From Candidatus Aegiribacteria sp. (lineage in GTDB: Bacteria > Fermentibacterota > Fermentibacteria > Fermentibacterales > JCC-6): 64,000 bases of DNA. The DNA lies in contig JAGLOY010000048.1 in the NCBI GenBank assembly GCA_023138735.1, positions 1 to 64,000 on the forward strand. The letters are read 5' to 3'. Made by a program: the position numbers and the translations under genes. Below, in pieces: positions 38,282-47,455 of this stretch (the first letter of the stretch is position 1; every line of letters begins with the position of its first letter). The notes under the pieces were generated by a model, which searched no databases, had not been told where the DNA came from, and worked only from the letters and a program-made list of their open reading frames with translations.

Positions 38282-39112
38282 CTAAAACCCTTTCCAATAA
38301 TCTAGGAATCCCTCTTTGTATAAAAACCAGTCAGTCTGTAACTCTTGGTTTACAGAATTTAATAGTTTATCAATGTTCCTAATTTTATTCTTGAATAGTA
38401 CCCAGCATTTGCTTTGTGGACAATATATGGATGAATAGTAACCCCATTGATCCATCAATAGCTGCATACTCTTATTAGTGTGAAATGCGGTGTGAACCGG
38501 GGGACGTAAATAAAACCAATTTGGATCATTCGGAACCCTCTCGCAGATAACTGTATGTATAATTAAACACCCATTATCTCCAACCAAACTGTTTACATGA
38601 TCCAAATCTTCCCTTGTCAGGACATGTTCAAACATTGCAGAATTAATAACAGTTCCGTAAGACTGATGTGATATATCAATAATACATCTGTCTGAATATT
38701 CCTCCCCTTCTCTATTTACATACGGGTCAAATATGGGTAGTACAATACTAAAGTACTTAGATAATATATTGCTTAGGGTTCCATACCCTGCTGCATAATC
38801 AACTATACTATCTATACTGATAATTGCATTTTTACCGAGAATACTTAGCATCATTGCCTGCTCAGCATATGGAGGCTGATTACCTTTCTTCTCATTGTTC
38901 GGATTCTCTATGTGGTGATGGAATAAATTGTTTAAATCATTCCATTTGCTATTGGCTAATTCTCTATGTGTTTTGGACAAAACAAAACCGCAATTATCGC
39001 ACTTATAATAACTTACCTTCCCAATCTCCTGCATGAAAACGTCGAATGGACTCTCAGAATACGTTTTTGAGAAATAGTAACTGCTGTCTGAATTGCAGAT
39101 TATACACTTCAT
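38282..39112 (-). CDS. class I SAM-dependent methyltransferase with N-terminal zinc-binding motif
   Basis: MKCIICNSDSSYYFSKTY...YYKCDNCGFVLS; IVDYAAGYGTLSNILSKYF; SAMFEHVLTREDLDHVNSLVGDNGCLIIHT. Confidence 0.75.
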   Translation of the reverse strand: MKCIICNSDSSYYFSKTYSESPFDVFMQEIGKVSYYKCDNCGFVLSKTHRELANSKWNDLNNLFHHHIENPNNEKKGNQPPYAEQAMMLSILGKNAIISIDSIVDYAAGYGTLSNILSKYFSIVLPIFDPYVNREGEEYSDRCIIDISHQSYGTVINSAMFEHVLTREDLDHVNSLVGDNGCLIIHTVICERVPNDPNWFYLRPPVHTAFHTNKSMQLLMDQWGYYSSIYCPQSKCWVLFKNKIRNIDKLLNSVNQELQTDWFLYKEGFLDYWKGF

Positions 39113-39140
39113 AATGCAATACCCTTCCTCATAATTTCTC

Positions 39141-39302
39141 TTAGAATTCCCTTAGAAAGGGGCCGTTGTTAGTAAGCCATCGTGAATCAAAGATCCTGTC
39201 AATATACTGATAAAGAACTTCCCTATCTGGCAGATTAAGATGACCTACATGAAGGGGTTCCTTGAAGGCTAGTTCTCCACCGAGAATTGCAGGTTTCCTC
39301 AT
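39141..39302 (-). pseudogene. truncated second copy of the 5' end of the DegT aminotransferase gene
   Basis: Reverse-strand translation MRKPAILGGELAFKEPLHVGHLNLPDREVLYQYIDRIFDSRWLTNNGPFLREF* vs intact MRKPAILGGEPAFKEPLHVGRPNLPDKNVFWKYVDRIFDSRWLTNNGPLVREF. Confidence 0.92.
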
Positions 39303-39413
39303 CAATCATCCTTCCCTGTTCCATGAACCTAAATATATTTACTATGGTTGTATTGCAATTATGTATTCATAATTAGATTTGAGCAATAATATTGTTTGAA
39401 AGGGAGTACATCC

Positions 39414-39704
39414 ATGCTGAGTTTTTTGAATGTTGTTCTGTGTGTTTTTGCTTCCGCTATTCCATCCGATTATGGTGCGCTTGCTGATGGTTTTGTGATC
39501 TTTGAGGCCGGTGGCGGTTTTACCGTTGATCAGCTGCTTCCTTTCTGTGTTTCTGCACCTGCTGATACGGTTTGTGAAATTGATCCGGGGGTTGTTCCAG
39601 AGGGTGATTACCTGATGGATATTACCTTTACCCCTGATGGTTCGAAGGTTCTTGTGTGTAATTACATGAGTGAGAACATCACTCATTTTAGATTCAGTCA
39701 ATAA
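39414..39704 (+). pseudogene. truncated secreted YVTN/beta-propeller-like protein
   Basis: Signal-like N-terminus MLSFLNVVLCVFASA then GDYLMDITFTPDGSKVLVCNYMSENITHFRFSQ*, which ends after a single propeller strand set. Confidence 0.45.
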
Positions 39705-39812
39705 AGGATGAATGTATAGCCCGGCCTCGAGGGATCAGGTGGTGTTTACTGAGAATTATTGTATCATCTATTTTGATGTTTAAATTCTGCAGTTTATCAG
39801 GGAGTCTGTACG

Positions 39813-40918
39813 GTGGATGATATCCTGACCGTGTTTAATAAAGTCCTGGTCGACGCGTGTCAGCGTAACGCTTCTGACATTCATCTATGCGTGGGCACTC
39901 CATGGAAATACCGGGTCAATGGTCTTATCACATCCATCAGCGAACTGCCTATCCTCATACCACCCGATACCGAGACCATCGTCCGGTATATCGTCACTTT
40001 GTCCAGGAATGTTCTGACTGAAAAATTGATGATTTCATACATCTTCTCAAGGATTTTGACTGTTCATACTCAGTGGCAGGAGTAGCCAGGTTCAGAGTAA
40101 ACATATGCCGCCAGAGGGGGACTTTCTCCGTAGTTCTACGGGTTGTTCCCTTCATATCGCCAACAATTGAAAACCTCGGTCTTCCACTTAGCATTAAGAA
40201 CATAGCCATGGAGGAAAGAGGGTTAGTCCTGATAACGGGTATAACAGGAAGCGGAAAATCAACTACTCTTGCAGCCATGATCAATCACATCAATAACAAT
40301 CGGCCATGCAAAATAGTCACGATAGAGGATCCAATTGAATTTCTGCACAACGAGATAAAGGCATCTGTGATACAGAGAGAAGTAGGGAACGATACACAAA
40401 GCTTCAGCAGAGCCCTTCGGGCAGCTCTCAGACAGGACCCCGACGTCATCCTGGTAGGTGAGATGAGGGACAGGAAAACAATAGAGATCGTCCTGAAGGC
40501 AGCTGAAACCGGCCATCTGGTGCTGTCTACACTGCATACGCTGGATGCTCCCAGATCGATCCAGCGGATCCTCAGTGTTTTTAATCTTTCCGAACAGAAG
40601 ATACTCAGGGATCGCCTTGCGGAATCGATAAAAGCAGTTATCTCTCAACGGCTGCTGCGCAGGTCCGACAGGGATGGGCGCATCGCCGTCTTCGAGATCA
40701 TGCGTACTACTCTGAGTATTCAGGAGTACATCAAGGATGTGCATCAGACAACCACCATCAAGGATTTAATTGCGAGCGGCCGGGAGTTGTACGGCATGCA
40801 GACATTCGATCAGCATCTCATGGACCTTTACGAAGATAGGATCATCAACCTGCACGCAGCCATGTCTGCAGCCTCCAGCAGTGCTGACTTCGAACGTGAG
40901 GTCCAGTTCGGAAATTGA
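39813..40918 (+). pseudogene. pilT: PilT/PilU-like type IV pilus retraction ATPase, frameshifted
   Basis: 39813-40085 gives NASDIHLCVGTPWKYRVNG; 40073-40918 gives AGVARFRVNICRQRG...GLVLITGITGSGKSTTLAAMI...LRQDPDVILVGEMRDRKTIEIVLKAAETGHLVLSTLHT; one extra A in the A run 40021-40025 joins them as TEKIDDFIHLLKDFDCSYSVAGVARF. Confidence 0.9.
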
Positions 40919-40985
40919 ACTGCATATTCATGCAGTGTGAAGGGGTTATGTAACACATTACTAAAACGGAGAAGGAGGAGTTAAG

Positions 40986-41639
40986 ATGATCGGTCTCATC
41001 TGCCTGATGCTTTTTGGGGATACTTCCGTAATTGAGCCCATCGAGTATCTGATGATTCCACACACAGTTGTTTATGATGAAAATATAGTTGCCGATGGTA
41101 ACTGGCTGGGAGTCTTTGAAACCGATTCTGGTTCTGAGCTCAGGTACGTTGATCTGCAGCTTCCGTGGGAGGATTTTGAGCCCTGTGAAGGGGAGAGACC
41201 GGCCGGAAGGTATGTATCGCTTCCATCTGAGACAGAGTCTCCATTATTTCTTGTATGGTCTTCTTCCCCGGTTTTTACAGAGGGTCCGGTAACGACTTTT
41301 ATATACAGTACTTCAACTCGTCTTTCACCGGCGAGTTCTATTTTCCTGAATACTCCGGGACTGGCTAAGGCAAAGCTGTATGCCTCTTCAGAGGGATTGT
41401 TCCTCTCAAGCACGGGAATTCTACAGCATATTACAGACACATATCCCGGCCCTGACAGTAATTCATTCCTTGGAATCGTGTGGGCCGGGGATCTGGACAG
41501 GGACGGTAAGGTAGACCTGATCATAGATGATGTGGATTATTGGTATGACATTTATGACTGGAACCTTTATCTCTCCACTGAGGCCTCACCGGAACAACTG
41601 GTGGGCTGGGTGGCTTCATTCTTCGATGTCTACTACTGA
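40986..41639 (+). CDS. hypothetical protein with FG-GAP/EF-hand-like Asp-rich motif
   Basis: 217 aa; FLGIVWAGDLDRDGKVDLIIDDVDYWYDIYDWNLYLS; SD-like GGAGGAG upstream. Confidence 0.6.
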   Translation: MIGLICLMLFGDTSVIEPIEYLMIPHTVVYDENIVADGNWLGVFETDSGSELRYVDLQLPWEDFEPCEGERPAGRYVSLPSETESPLFLVWSSSPVFTEGPVTTFIYSTSTRLSPASSIFLNTPGLAKAKLYASSEGLFLSSTGILQHITDTYPGPDSNSFLGIVWAGDLDRDGKVDLIIDDVDYWYDIYDWNLYLSTEASPEQLVGWVASFFDVYY

Positions 41640-41761
41640 TCCACATCTTAATAAGAACCGGCAAATCTTCTCCTGAGCCAGAGTGCGACAAATCGGTCGG
41701 AATGGAATGTTGTGCTCCCCGGCATGTATATTAAGTACAGATTTTTTAAGGGAGGTCCGGT

Positions 41762-42664
41762 ATGATCCTGCTGGCATGCGTACTTGCAAATGTGCTTCTG
41801 GCTGAAATAACTGATGATATGATCTATATCCATGAGTGGGGCGTAATAGAAATGGATGAGCTTTACCTTCGGGCCAGCGGCTGTTCGGACGGGTACATCG
41901 ATGAGTACGGATACGTCCAGGAGTATCCTATGGCTGACGTTACCGCTCCGGTTGTGTATTTCTACGGAGCGGACTGCTCCGGTACTTTCAGTGTGAGGAT
42001 CCCTGATGGCTCCTTTACGCTGCTGCTGCCTTACCCGGACTCACTTGCATACGATGCTTCCGCTGAGGTCCGTTACACTGCAGTCTGGGAGAACCTGACG
42101 ATCAGGTCTTACGAGCCATCAGTCGATGCAACCACCGAGGCATCATATTTGACCAGGGGACCGGAGCTGGATGACTGCTTCGCCTGGGCTGTTCCTTTCT
42201 GGCGCATGGTCCCGGCTAATCGTATTCACTATTCATCTGCAGGATACGAGGATGTTTTCATCTATTACGAATCGGAAATGAGCAATCCTGAGATGTTCAT
42301 AGGTGAGTACTACAACCATGTCGGAGAAACCCTGATCTTCTTTCCTGAGGACGGGGAGATGGTTTGCTCGGTAGCTACTGTCCCCGGTGAATCAGATGCA
42401 ATCGGAGAGACTCTTTCAGATCTCGAGATAATGGCGGTGCTGTACAGCTGGGGTGGCGGAGGGATGCTTCCGGAGGAGATTGCCGCTCTCTGGCAGACAT
42501 GGAAACCGCTTCTGAGAACCAGATGCGAGCTTGAGAACCTTACCATGATGCTCTTCCCCCTGACAGAGCGGCAGGAGAGCATGGTCAGCACCCTCAGTTT
42601 CGTACCTGTGGAGAATATTTTGATTCAGTTTGACCGGCTTCTTCTGGGACTGGGAGCAATCTGA
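41762..42664 (+). CDS. hypothetical secreted protein
   Basis: 300 aa with hydrophobic N-terminus MILLACVLANVLLAEITDDMIYIHEWGVIE; GGGAGG SD upstream. Confidence 0.6.
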   Translation: MILLACVLANVLLAEITDDMIYIHEWGVIEMDELYLRASGCSDGYIDEYGYVQEYPMADVTAPVVYFYGADCSGTFSVRIPDGSFTLLLPYPDSLAYDASAEVRYTAVWENLTIRSYEPSVDATTEASYLTRGPELDDCFAWAVPFWRMVPANRIHYSSAGYEDVFIYYESEMSNPEMFIGEYYNHVGETLIFFPEDGEMVCSVATVPGESDAIGETLSDLEIMAVLYSWGGGGMLPEEIAALWQTWKPLLRTRCELENLTMMLFPLTERQESMVSTLSFVPVENILIQFDRLLLGLGAI

Positions 42665-42756
42665 TCCGAGATCGGATCTGATTCCATCGTAAGGATGATG
42701 GTAACGTTCTATAATGCTTACCATTGATCTCTCCGCGATTTCAGTATTCTGGCTAT

Positions 42757-43575
42757 CTATCTGCTTATGAATCTGTTCAGCAGGCCCAGCATATTATCTT
42801 CAGTTAAGAACTCAGCCTCGGATGGTCTTTCCAGAAACGGAGTTACATCCATTCTGATATCTTTCCAGTTAACGGTTTGGAATTTGTCCTTCAGCTCCAG
42901 GGTGATGTCCATGGAGTGAGCTCTATCTCTGCTCCATCCAGTCTGAATGAGAGCGTTACGTAGAAGTTTCATGTTGGGAAGTGGCCAGTCCGGATCGGTC
43001 ATGTACCACATCAAATCGTAGTAATCACGGCCCTTGGTATGATTTCTTACCAGAACGGCATGAAGTTTCCCAGCCAGCAGAGACGATCTGTCGTGGTGCT
43101 GGAGCCGGAGTAAGATAAATCTCCGAACCATGCTTACTTCCAGATCAGCTCCTTCAGGCGGGTTTGTATCCACTTCAATTTTAATAGACAGAATCTGTGT
43201 TGCACGGGGAGATAGACCGAGTTCAAAGGGCAACCCCGGAAATCTGATCATGGTTCCCTGAACAGCTGATACGGATCTACTCTTAAGCGCGATATCATAA
43301 CCTTCTCTGGATAAGCCAGCGATAACCCTCTCAATGGAGGACTCAAGATGAAAACCGTTGGGCTTTCTTTCCAGTGAAAAATCAAGATCTTCGGAAAACC
43401 TCGGCAGGGAATAGAGGAAGCGAAGGGCGGTCCCGCCGCAGAATGCCAGAGGAATCATAGCTCCTGTCTCCTGCAGGAGTCCCAGTATTCTGGCCTGCAG
43501 ATATTCGCGTGCTCGATTCCAGGCAGAGAGATTGTTTTCAGTCTCCTGTACAATACGGATCAGTTCTTCCTTCAT
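42757..43575 (-). CDS. nucleotidyltransferase AbiEii/AbiGii-family toxin
   Basis: MIPLAFCGGTALRFLYSLPRFSEDLDFSLERKP; KGRDYYDLMWYM. Confidence 0.9.
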   Translation of the reverse strand: MKEELIRIVQETENNLSAWNRAREYLQARILGLLQETGAMIPLAFCGGTALRFLYSLPRFSEDLDFSLERKPNGFHLESSIERVIAGLSREGYDIALKSRSVSAVQGTMIRFPGLPFELGLSPRATQILSIKIEVDTNPPEGADLEVSMVRRFILLRLQHHDRSSLLAGKLHAVLVRNHTKGRDYYDLMWYMTDPDWPLPNMKLLRNALIQTGWSRDRAHSMDITLELKDKFQTVNWKDIRMDVTPFLERPSEAEFLTEDNMLGLLNRFISR

Positions 43576-44204
43576 AAAGTATCATCCTCCCTATCCTGAA
43601 TGGATAGAATCCTGTCCGCGGCTCTTATAAGTTTAGGTTTTCCCCAGCGATGAGCATATGAAACGAGTTTTTCTCTCTCCAGCAAGTCGGTATTCTGAAG
43701 TCGGAGCTGTTCAAGGTAACTGTCCGAATCTCCTTTGGATTCCAGATAAATGAGATCCAGAAGCGCCTTCTCAGGGCAGGCTATTCTGGCTTTTTCTCCC
43801 GGCGATACATTCAAGGTTTCGAAACCCCAAAGAAGGGATGATTTAACATGTCTGAAAATGAAGTTGCCAAGCTTGTTTGTGATCGTTCCCGCACGAGCGG
43901 AAGTAACGGAAACAACTGAGGGAACATGCTCCGGGATTAACCCGTACCACGCTAGAGAGGACTGACAGCTGATGTATGAAGCCGGTTCCATCGCGTTGGC
44001 AAGGACAAAGATGGAGGGAACCCGACCAGAATATGGAGGCGCGACAGTATAGCACCCCCTCCTCAGCATGATTAACTTACCCTCTCTGACCCACCGGGAG
44101 ATCTGTGATCGAATGGCAGCCGTGTTCACATCACCAGCAAGCAGTAACCCGATGGAGAAAACAGGCATGTTCTTAACAATTTCAAGCAATTTAATGAATT
44201 TCAT
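43572..44204 (-). CDS. AbiEi-family antitoxin-like wHTH protein
   Basis: Overlaps the toxin start by 4 nt; AIRSQISRWVREGKLIMLRRGCYTVAPPY...ANAMEPASYISCQSSLAWYGLIPE; PEKALLDLIYLES. Confidence 0.85.
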   Translation of the reverse strand: MKFIKLLEIVKNMPVFSIGLLLAGDVNTAAIRSQISRWVREGKLIMLRRGCYTVAPPYSGRVPSIFVLANAMEPASYISCQSSLAWYGLIPEHVPSVVSVTSARAGTITNKLGNFIFRHVKSSLLWGFETLNVSPGEKARIACPEKALLDLIYLESKGDSDSYLEQLRLQNTDLLEREKLVSYAHRWGKPKLIRAADRILSIQDREDDTL

Positions 44205-44413
44205 AGCGATAACATAACATATTCGTTAATATATCGCAATGTAATATCGTTTTCGCGACATTACTAGCTTGTGGTGGGGTTACCTCGGATCATTCAGATC
44301 TGGCTCTTTGTGCAGCTTGGTAATATTACTAAGTAGTAGTATAGAATATTATTATGTTGTTATGATTACTTCTTGTACAGAACTGGTGGAAGCAAAAGCA
44401 GAGGAGGGCCGGA

Positions 44414-44611
44414 ATGCCTGTCATCAGAGTTGATGGACCGAAGGTTACGGATATCGATAAGAAGCGGCAGTTCGTGAGGGAAGTAACCACCGCTGCAAGC
44501 ACGCTCTACGGATTACCGGAGAGTATTATAGTCGTCCTGCTCCAGGAGAACTCCCCGGACAATGTAGCGTCCGGAGGACAGTTGATATGTGACCTGCACG
44601 AATCGGATTAA
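44414..44611 (+). CDS. 4-oxalocrotonate tautomerase family protein
   Basis: MPVIRVDGPKVTDIDKKRQFVREVTTAASTLYGLPESIIVVLLQENSPDNVASGG with Pro at position 2. Confidence 0.78.
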   Translation: MPVIRVDGPKVTDIDKKRQFVREVTTAASTLYGLPESIIVVLLQENSPDNVASGGQLICDLHESD

Positions 44612-44642
44612 CAGGCAGTTTTCATTGAATGGAGGAATCGGG

Positions 44643-45386
44643 ATGAAGTATTACGAAAGCCATGAAGACGCCTACAGAAGGATCGAGAAAGAAAATATAG
44701 CCTCCTGGGATGAATTCAGGAAGGAAGCGGAATCGTTTGAAACTTTCGGATTGAAGGAGTCTCTGGTAATTGCACTGGACAGAGTAAAACCTGCATCAGA
44801 TGCAAGAATATTAGAATTCGGCTGCGGTACAGGTCCTGCCTCCTGTTTCCTTGCTAAGCAGGGTTACAGAGTTGATGGATTTGATATTTCCCCGACTGCC
44901 ATAGAAATTGCCAGGAAGAATGCGGAACATCGAGGTCTGGATATCCGTTACTCCGTTGGTGATATCTGTTCCATTCCGGAAGCAATGTTCGATACTTACG
45001 ACATCATTATTGACGGACACTGCATGCACTGCATTACTTATGACTCCGACAGACGGGCCGCACTGGCCAATGTTTTCAGGCTTCTGAAAAACGGTGGGTA
45101 CTTCATTGTAGAGACCATGAGCATTGAAGACACTTCTCAATGGCCTTACGAAGGAAGGATTGACGACCAGGGGATAGTATGGAGCGAGGTCAAAGAGAAT
45201 TATCCATATGAGAAGGTTAAGTTTGAAGATAAATACTGGATCTGCACCCGGCGTATTCTGAATAACTCCGATCTTGAAAATGAACTTAAGGACGCTGGCT
45301 TCCTAATCGAGTACAGTGAAATAACTGCAGAAGAAGAGAACGAGTATATGACTGATTTCAGAGCAATCTGCAGAAAGACGGAATGA
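44643..45386 (+). CDS. class I SAM-dependent methyltransferase
   Basis: ARILEFGCGTGPASCFLAKQGYRVDGFDISPTAIEIARKNA; DIIIDGHCMHCI. Confidence 0.88.
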   Translation: MKYYESHEDAYRRIEKENIASWDEFRKEAESFETFGLKESLVIALDRVKPASDARILEFGCGTGPASCFLAKQGYRVDGFDISPTAIEIARKNAEHRGLDIRYSVGDICSIPEAMFDTYDIIIDGHCMHCITYDSDRRAALANVFRLLKNGGYFIVETMSIEDTSQWPYEGRIDDQGIVWSEVKENYPYEKVKFEDKYWICTRRILNNSDLENELKDAGFLIEYSEITAEEENEYMTDFRAICRKTE

Positions 45387-45904
45387 AGATTGGTTTGAGA
45401 CGGCAGACTGTTCGGGTTGTAGACCACGATCCTGGCTGGGCAGATCTGTTTACTGCCGAATGTAAAATTCTTCTTTCTGCATTGGACGGTCTTATTGTTG
45501 ACGTACAGCATGTGGGCAGTACGGCTGTGCCCGATCTGCCCGCCAAACCTGTACTTGATATTGCTATAGCAGTGCAGACTCTGAATCTTCTTCGGGCTTT
45601 AAAAGAACAACTCACAGGAGTCGGTTACATCTACCGGGGTGACGGTGGTAATGACGGTGGACACCTCTTCATCAGGGAATCATCACCGGATGTTCGGGCC
45701 GTCCACCTGCACGTTGTTGAACGGAGTGATAGTCAATGGAAGAATTACCTTCTTTTCCGGGATACACTCCGAAATGATGCAGCGGTTCGTAGGAAATACG
45801 CTGATTTCAAGAAGGACCTCGCGTGGAAATTCCCGGATGATCGGGAATCGTACACTTCCGGGAAGAATGAGTTCATACAGGGAGTCCTGAAAGGGAAAGG
45901 GTGA
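45383..45904 (+). CDS. GrpB family protein
   Basis: VVDHDPGWADLFTAECKILLSALDG...VQHVGSTAVPDLPAKPVLDIAIAV. Confidence 0.9.
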   Translation: MKIGLRRQTVRVVDHDPGWADLFTAECKILLSALDGLIVDVQHVGSTAVPDLPAKPVLDIAIAVQTLNLLRALKEQLTGVGYIYRGDGGNDGGHLFIRESSPDVRAVHLHVVERSDSQWKNYLLFRDTLRNDAAVRRKYADFKKDLAWKFPDDRESYTSGKNEFIQGVLKGKG

Positions 45905-45932
45905 TAGAATCAGGTATCTGGATTTCAGAGAG

Positions 45933-46115
45933 GTGATTCAAAACGAACTTCGCAGGAACCCGTCTGGTCTGACATGGGCACAGCTGAGAGAGAACCTTGA
46001 ACTTCCCTACAGAAGTCCATGTCCGACATGGGTCCGGCGCATGGAAGCGGAAATCGGACTGACAAGGGCTCGGGGCACCGGCCGTGCCCTGCTGTGGAAG
46101 CTTCGGCGAACATGA
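45933..46115 (+). CDS. small wHTH-like hypothetical protein
   Basis: 60 aa; IQNELRRNPSGLTWAQLRENLELPYRSPCPTWVRRMEAEIGLTRARGTGRALLWKL; GTG start with GAGAG; 4-nt overlap with next ORF. Confidence 0.55.
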   Translation: MIQNELRRNPSGLTWAQLRENLELPYRSPCPTWVRRMEAEIGLTRARGTGRALLWKLRRT

Positions 46116-46681
46116 AAACTGACAGAACTGCGATCAAAAAGCATATAGAGAACATCGAAGCTAAAGTAGGGTACGTTCTGGGCAAGTACTACAAGGATAA
46201 AGGATGCCCATGCACAATCAAGCAGTTCATTTACTGGGCAGGTAAGCAGCAGGGACCGGGGTGGCAGGACAACATTCAGAACCAGCTTGTTGAATCAGCC
46301 CTGAAACTAGCCTGTTTTGAACAGATCGATGATTGCGAAAAGTCATGGGGCCTGGAAGGCTCTTACACCTGCACTAATTGCGGCACTAAGTGGAATTACT
46401 TTTCAATGGAATGGCGAATGCTTGCATTTCATAAACGGCTGGTAAAAGTCGGAGCTGATGATCCGGGCAAACTGTACGATGAGATGATCTGTGACGATGT
46501 TGCTGCTACGGTCGGGCACGAGCCTGACGGAAGGAAAGCCCTTTCGCCTAAGGAGTGGGTCGCATTTATGCTCGGCAGGGACTACAGGGCTGGAACTTAC
46601 AAAGCCAGCTACCCTACCATAAAGAAAACAAAGGCAGGATTCTGGCAGAGACTGTTATCATGTCTAAGATGCAGCAAGTGA
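46112..46681 (+). CDS. hypothetical protein with zinc-ribbon-like CxxC
   Basis: Start refined to MKTDRTAIKKHIENIEAKVGYVLG; YTCTNCGTKWNYF; ATGA overlap with 45933-46115. Confidence 0.6.
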   Translation: MKTDRTAIKKHIENIEAKVGYVLGKYYKDKGCPCTIKQFIYWAGKQQGPGWQDNIQNQLVESALKLACFEQIDDCEKSWGLEGSYTCTNCGTKWNYFSMEWRMLAFHKRLVKVGADDPGKLYDEMICDDVAATVGHEPDGRKALSPKEWVAFMLGRDYRAGTYKASYPTIKKTKAGFWQRLLSCLRCSK

Positions 46682-46726
46682 TTAATGGGCGGTCACAGAG
46701 ACGGCGGAAATGGAGGTCCTCCTTTT

Positions 46727-47455
46727 ATGGAAGAATACCGACCTGAAACTTACGGTGAGAAAATCGCAGACATCTACGACGACTGGTATAGTTCACCTGA
46801 TGAGTCTTCGATCGCCTTGCTGTGTGATCTGGCGCAAAGCGGACGCGTTCTGGAGCTGGGGATCGGAACCGGTCGTGTGGCATTACCATTGAAAGACAAG
46901 GGTATCGATATTTCCGGTATCGATGCTTCTCCATCCATGGTAGAGAAGCTACGCGTTAAATCAGACGGGAAGGATATTCCGATCACTCTTGGCGATTTTT
47001 CAGAGGTAGATGTTGAAGGCAGGTACGATCTTATCTTTGTTGTTTTCAACACTTTTTTTTCCCTGACCACGCAGGAGGAGCAGTTGAAATGCCTTCAGAA
47101 TGTTGCACGCAGCCTAACACCTGAAGGGGTTTTTCTGATTGAGGCTTTTGTTCCTGATATCGGGAGATTTGATAGAGGCCAGAGCGTCCGCGCAACGGAT
47201 GTGGGTGAGAACAGGGTTAAAATCGATGTCTCACGGCATGATCCTCTCAGGCAGCTGGTAACCAGCCAGCATGTGATCCTTACAGAGAACGGGGCACGGC
47301 TGTACCCGGTAACTATCCGATACACCTGGCCATCGGAGCTCGATATGATGGCCAGAGTCGCCGGTATGAAGCTGGTTGATAGATGGGGAAATTGGGAACG
47401 AGGATCTTTCTCATCGGACAGCGGTAAGCATATATCCGTTTATGGACTTCTGTAG
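46727..47455 (+). CDS. class I SAM-dependent methyltransferase
   Basis: MEEYRPETYGEKIADIYDDWY...RVLELGIGTGRVALPLKDKGIDISGIDASPSMVEKLR; GGAGG at about 46711. Confidence 0.88.
   Translation: MEEYRPETYGEKIADIYDDWYSSPDESSIALLCDLAQSGRVLELGIGTGRVALPLKDKGIDISGIDASPSMVEKLRVKSDGKDIPITLGDFSEVDVEGRYDLIFVVFNTFFSLTTQEEQLKCLQNVARSLTPEGVFLIEAFVPDIGRFDRGQSVRATDVGENRVKIDVSRHDPLRQLVTSQHVILTENGARLYPVTIRYTWPSELDMMARVAGMKLVDRWGNWERGSFSSDSGKHISVYGLL

Noticed and set aside
42663-42678. Short perfect inverted repeat GATCCGA-GA-TCGGATC after the 41762-42664 gene
   Set aside because: Arms of 7 nt, loop of 2 and no T run; too weak to call a terminator.
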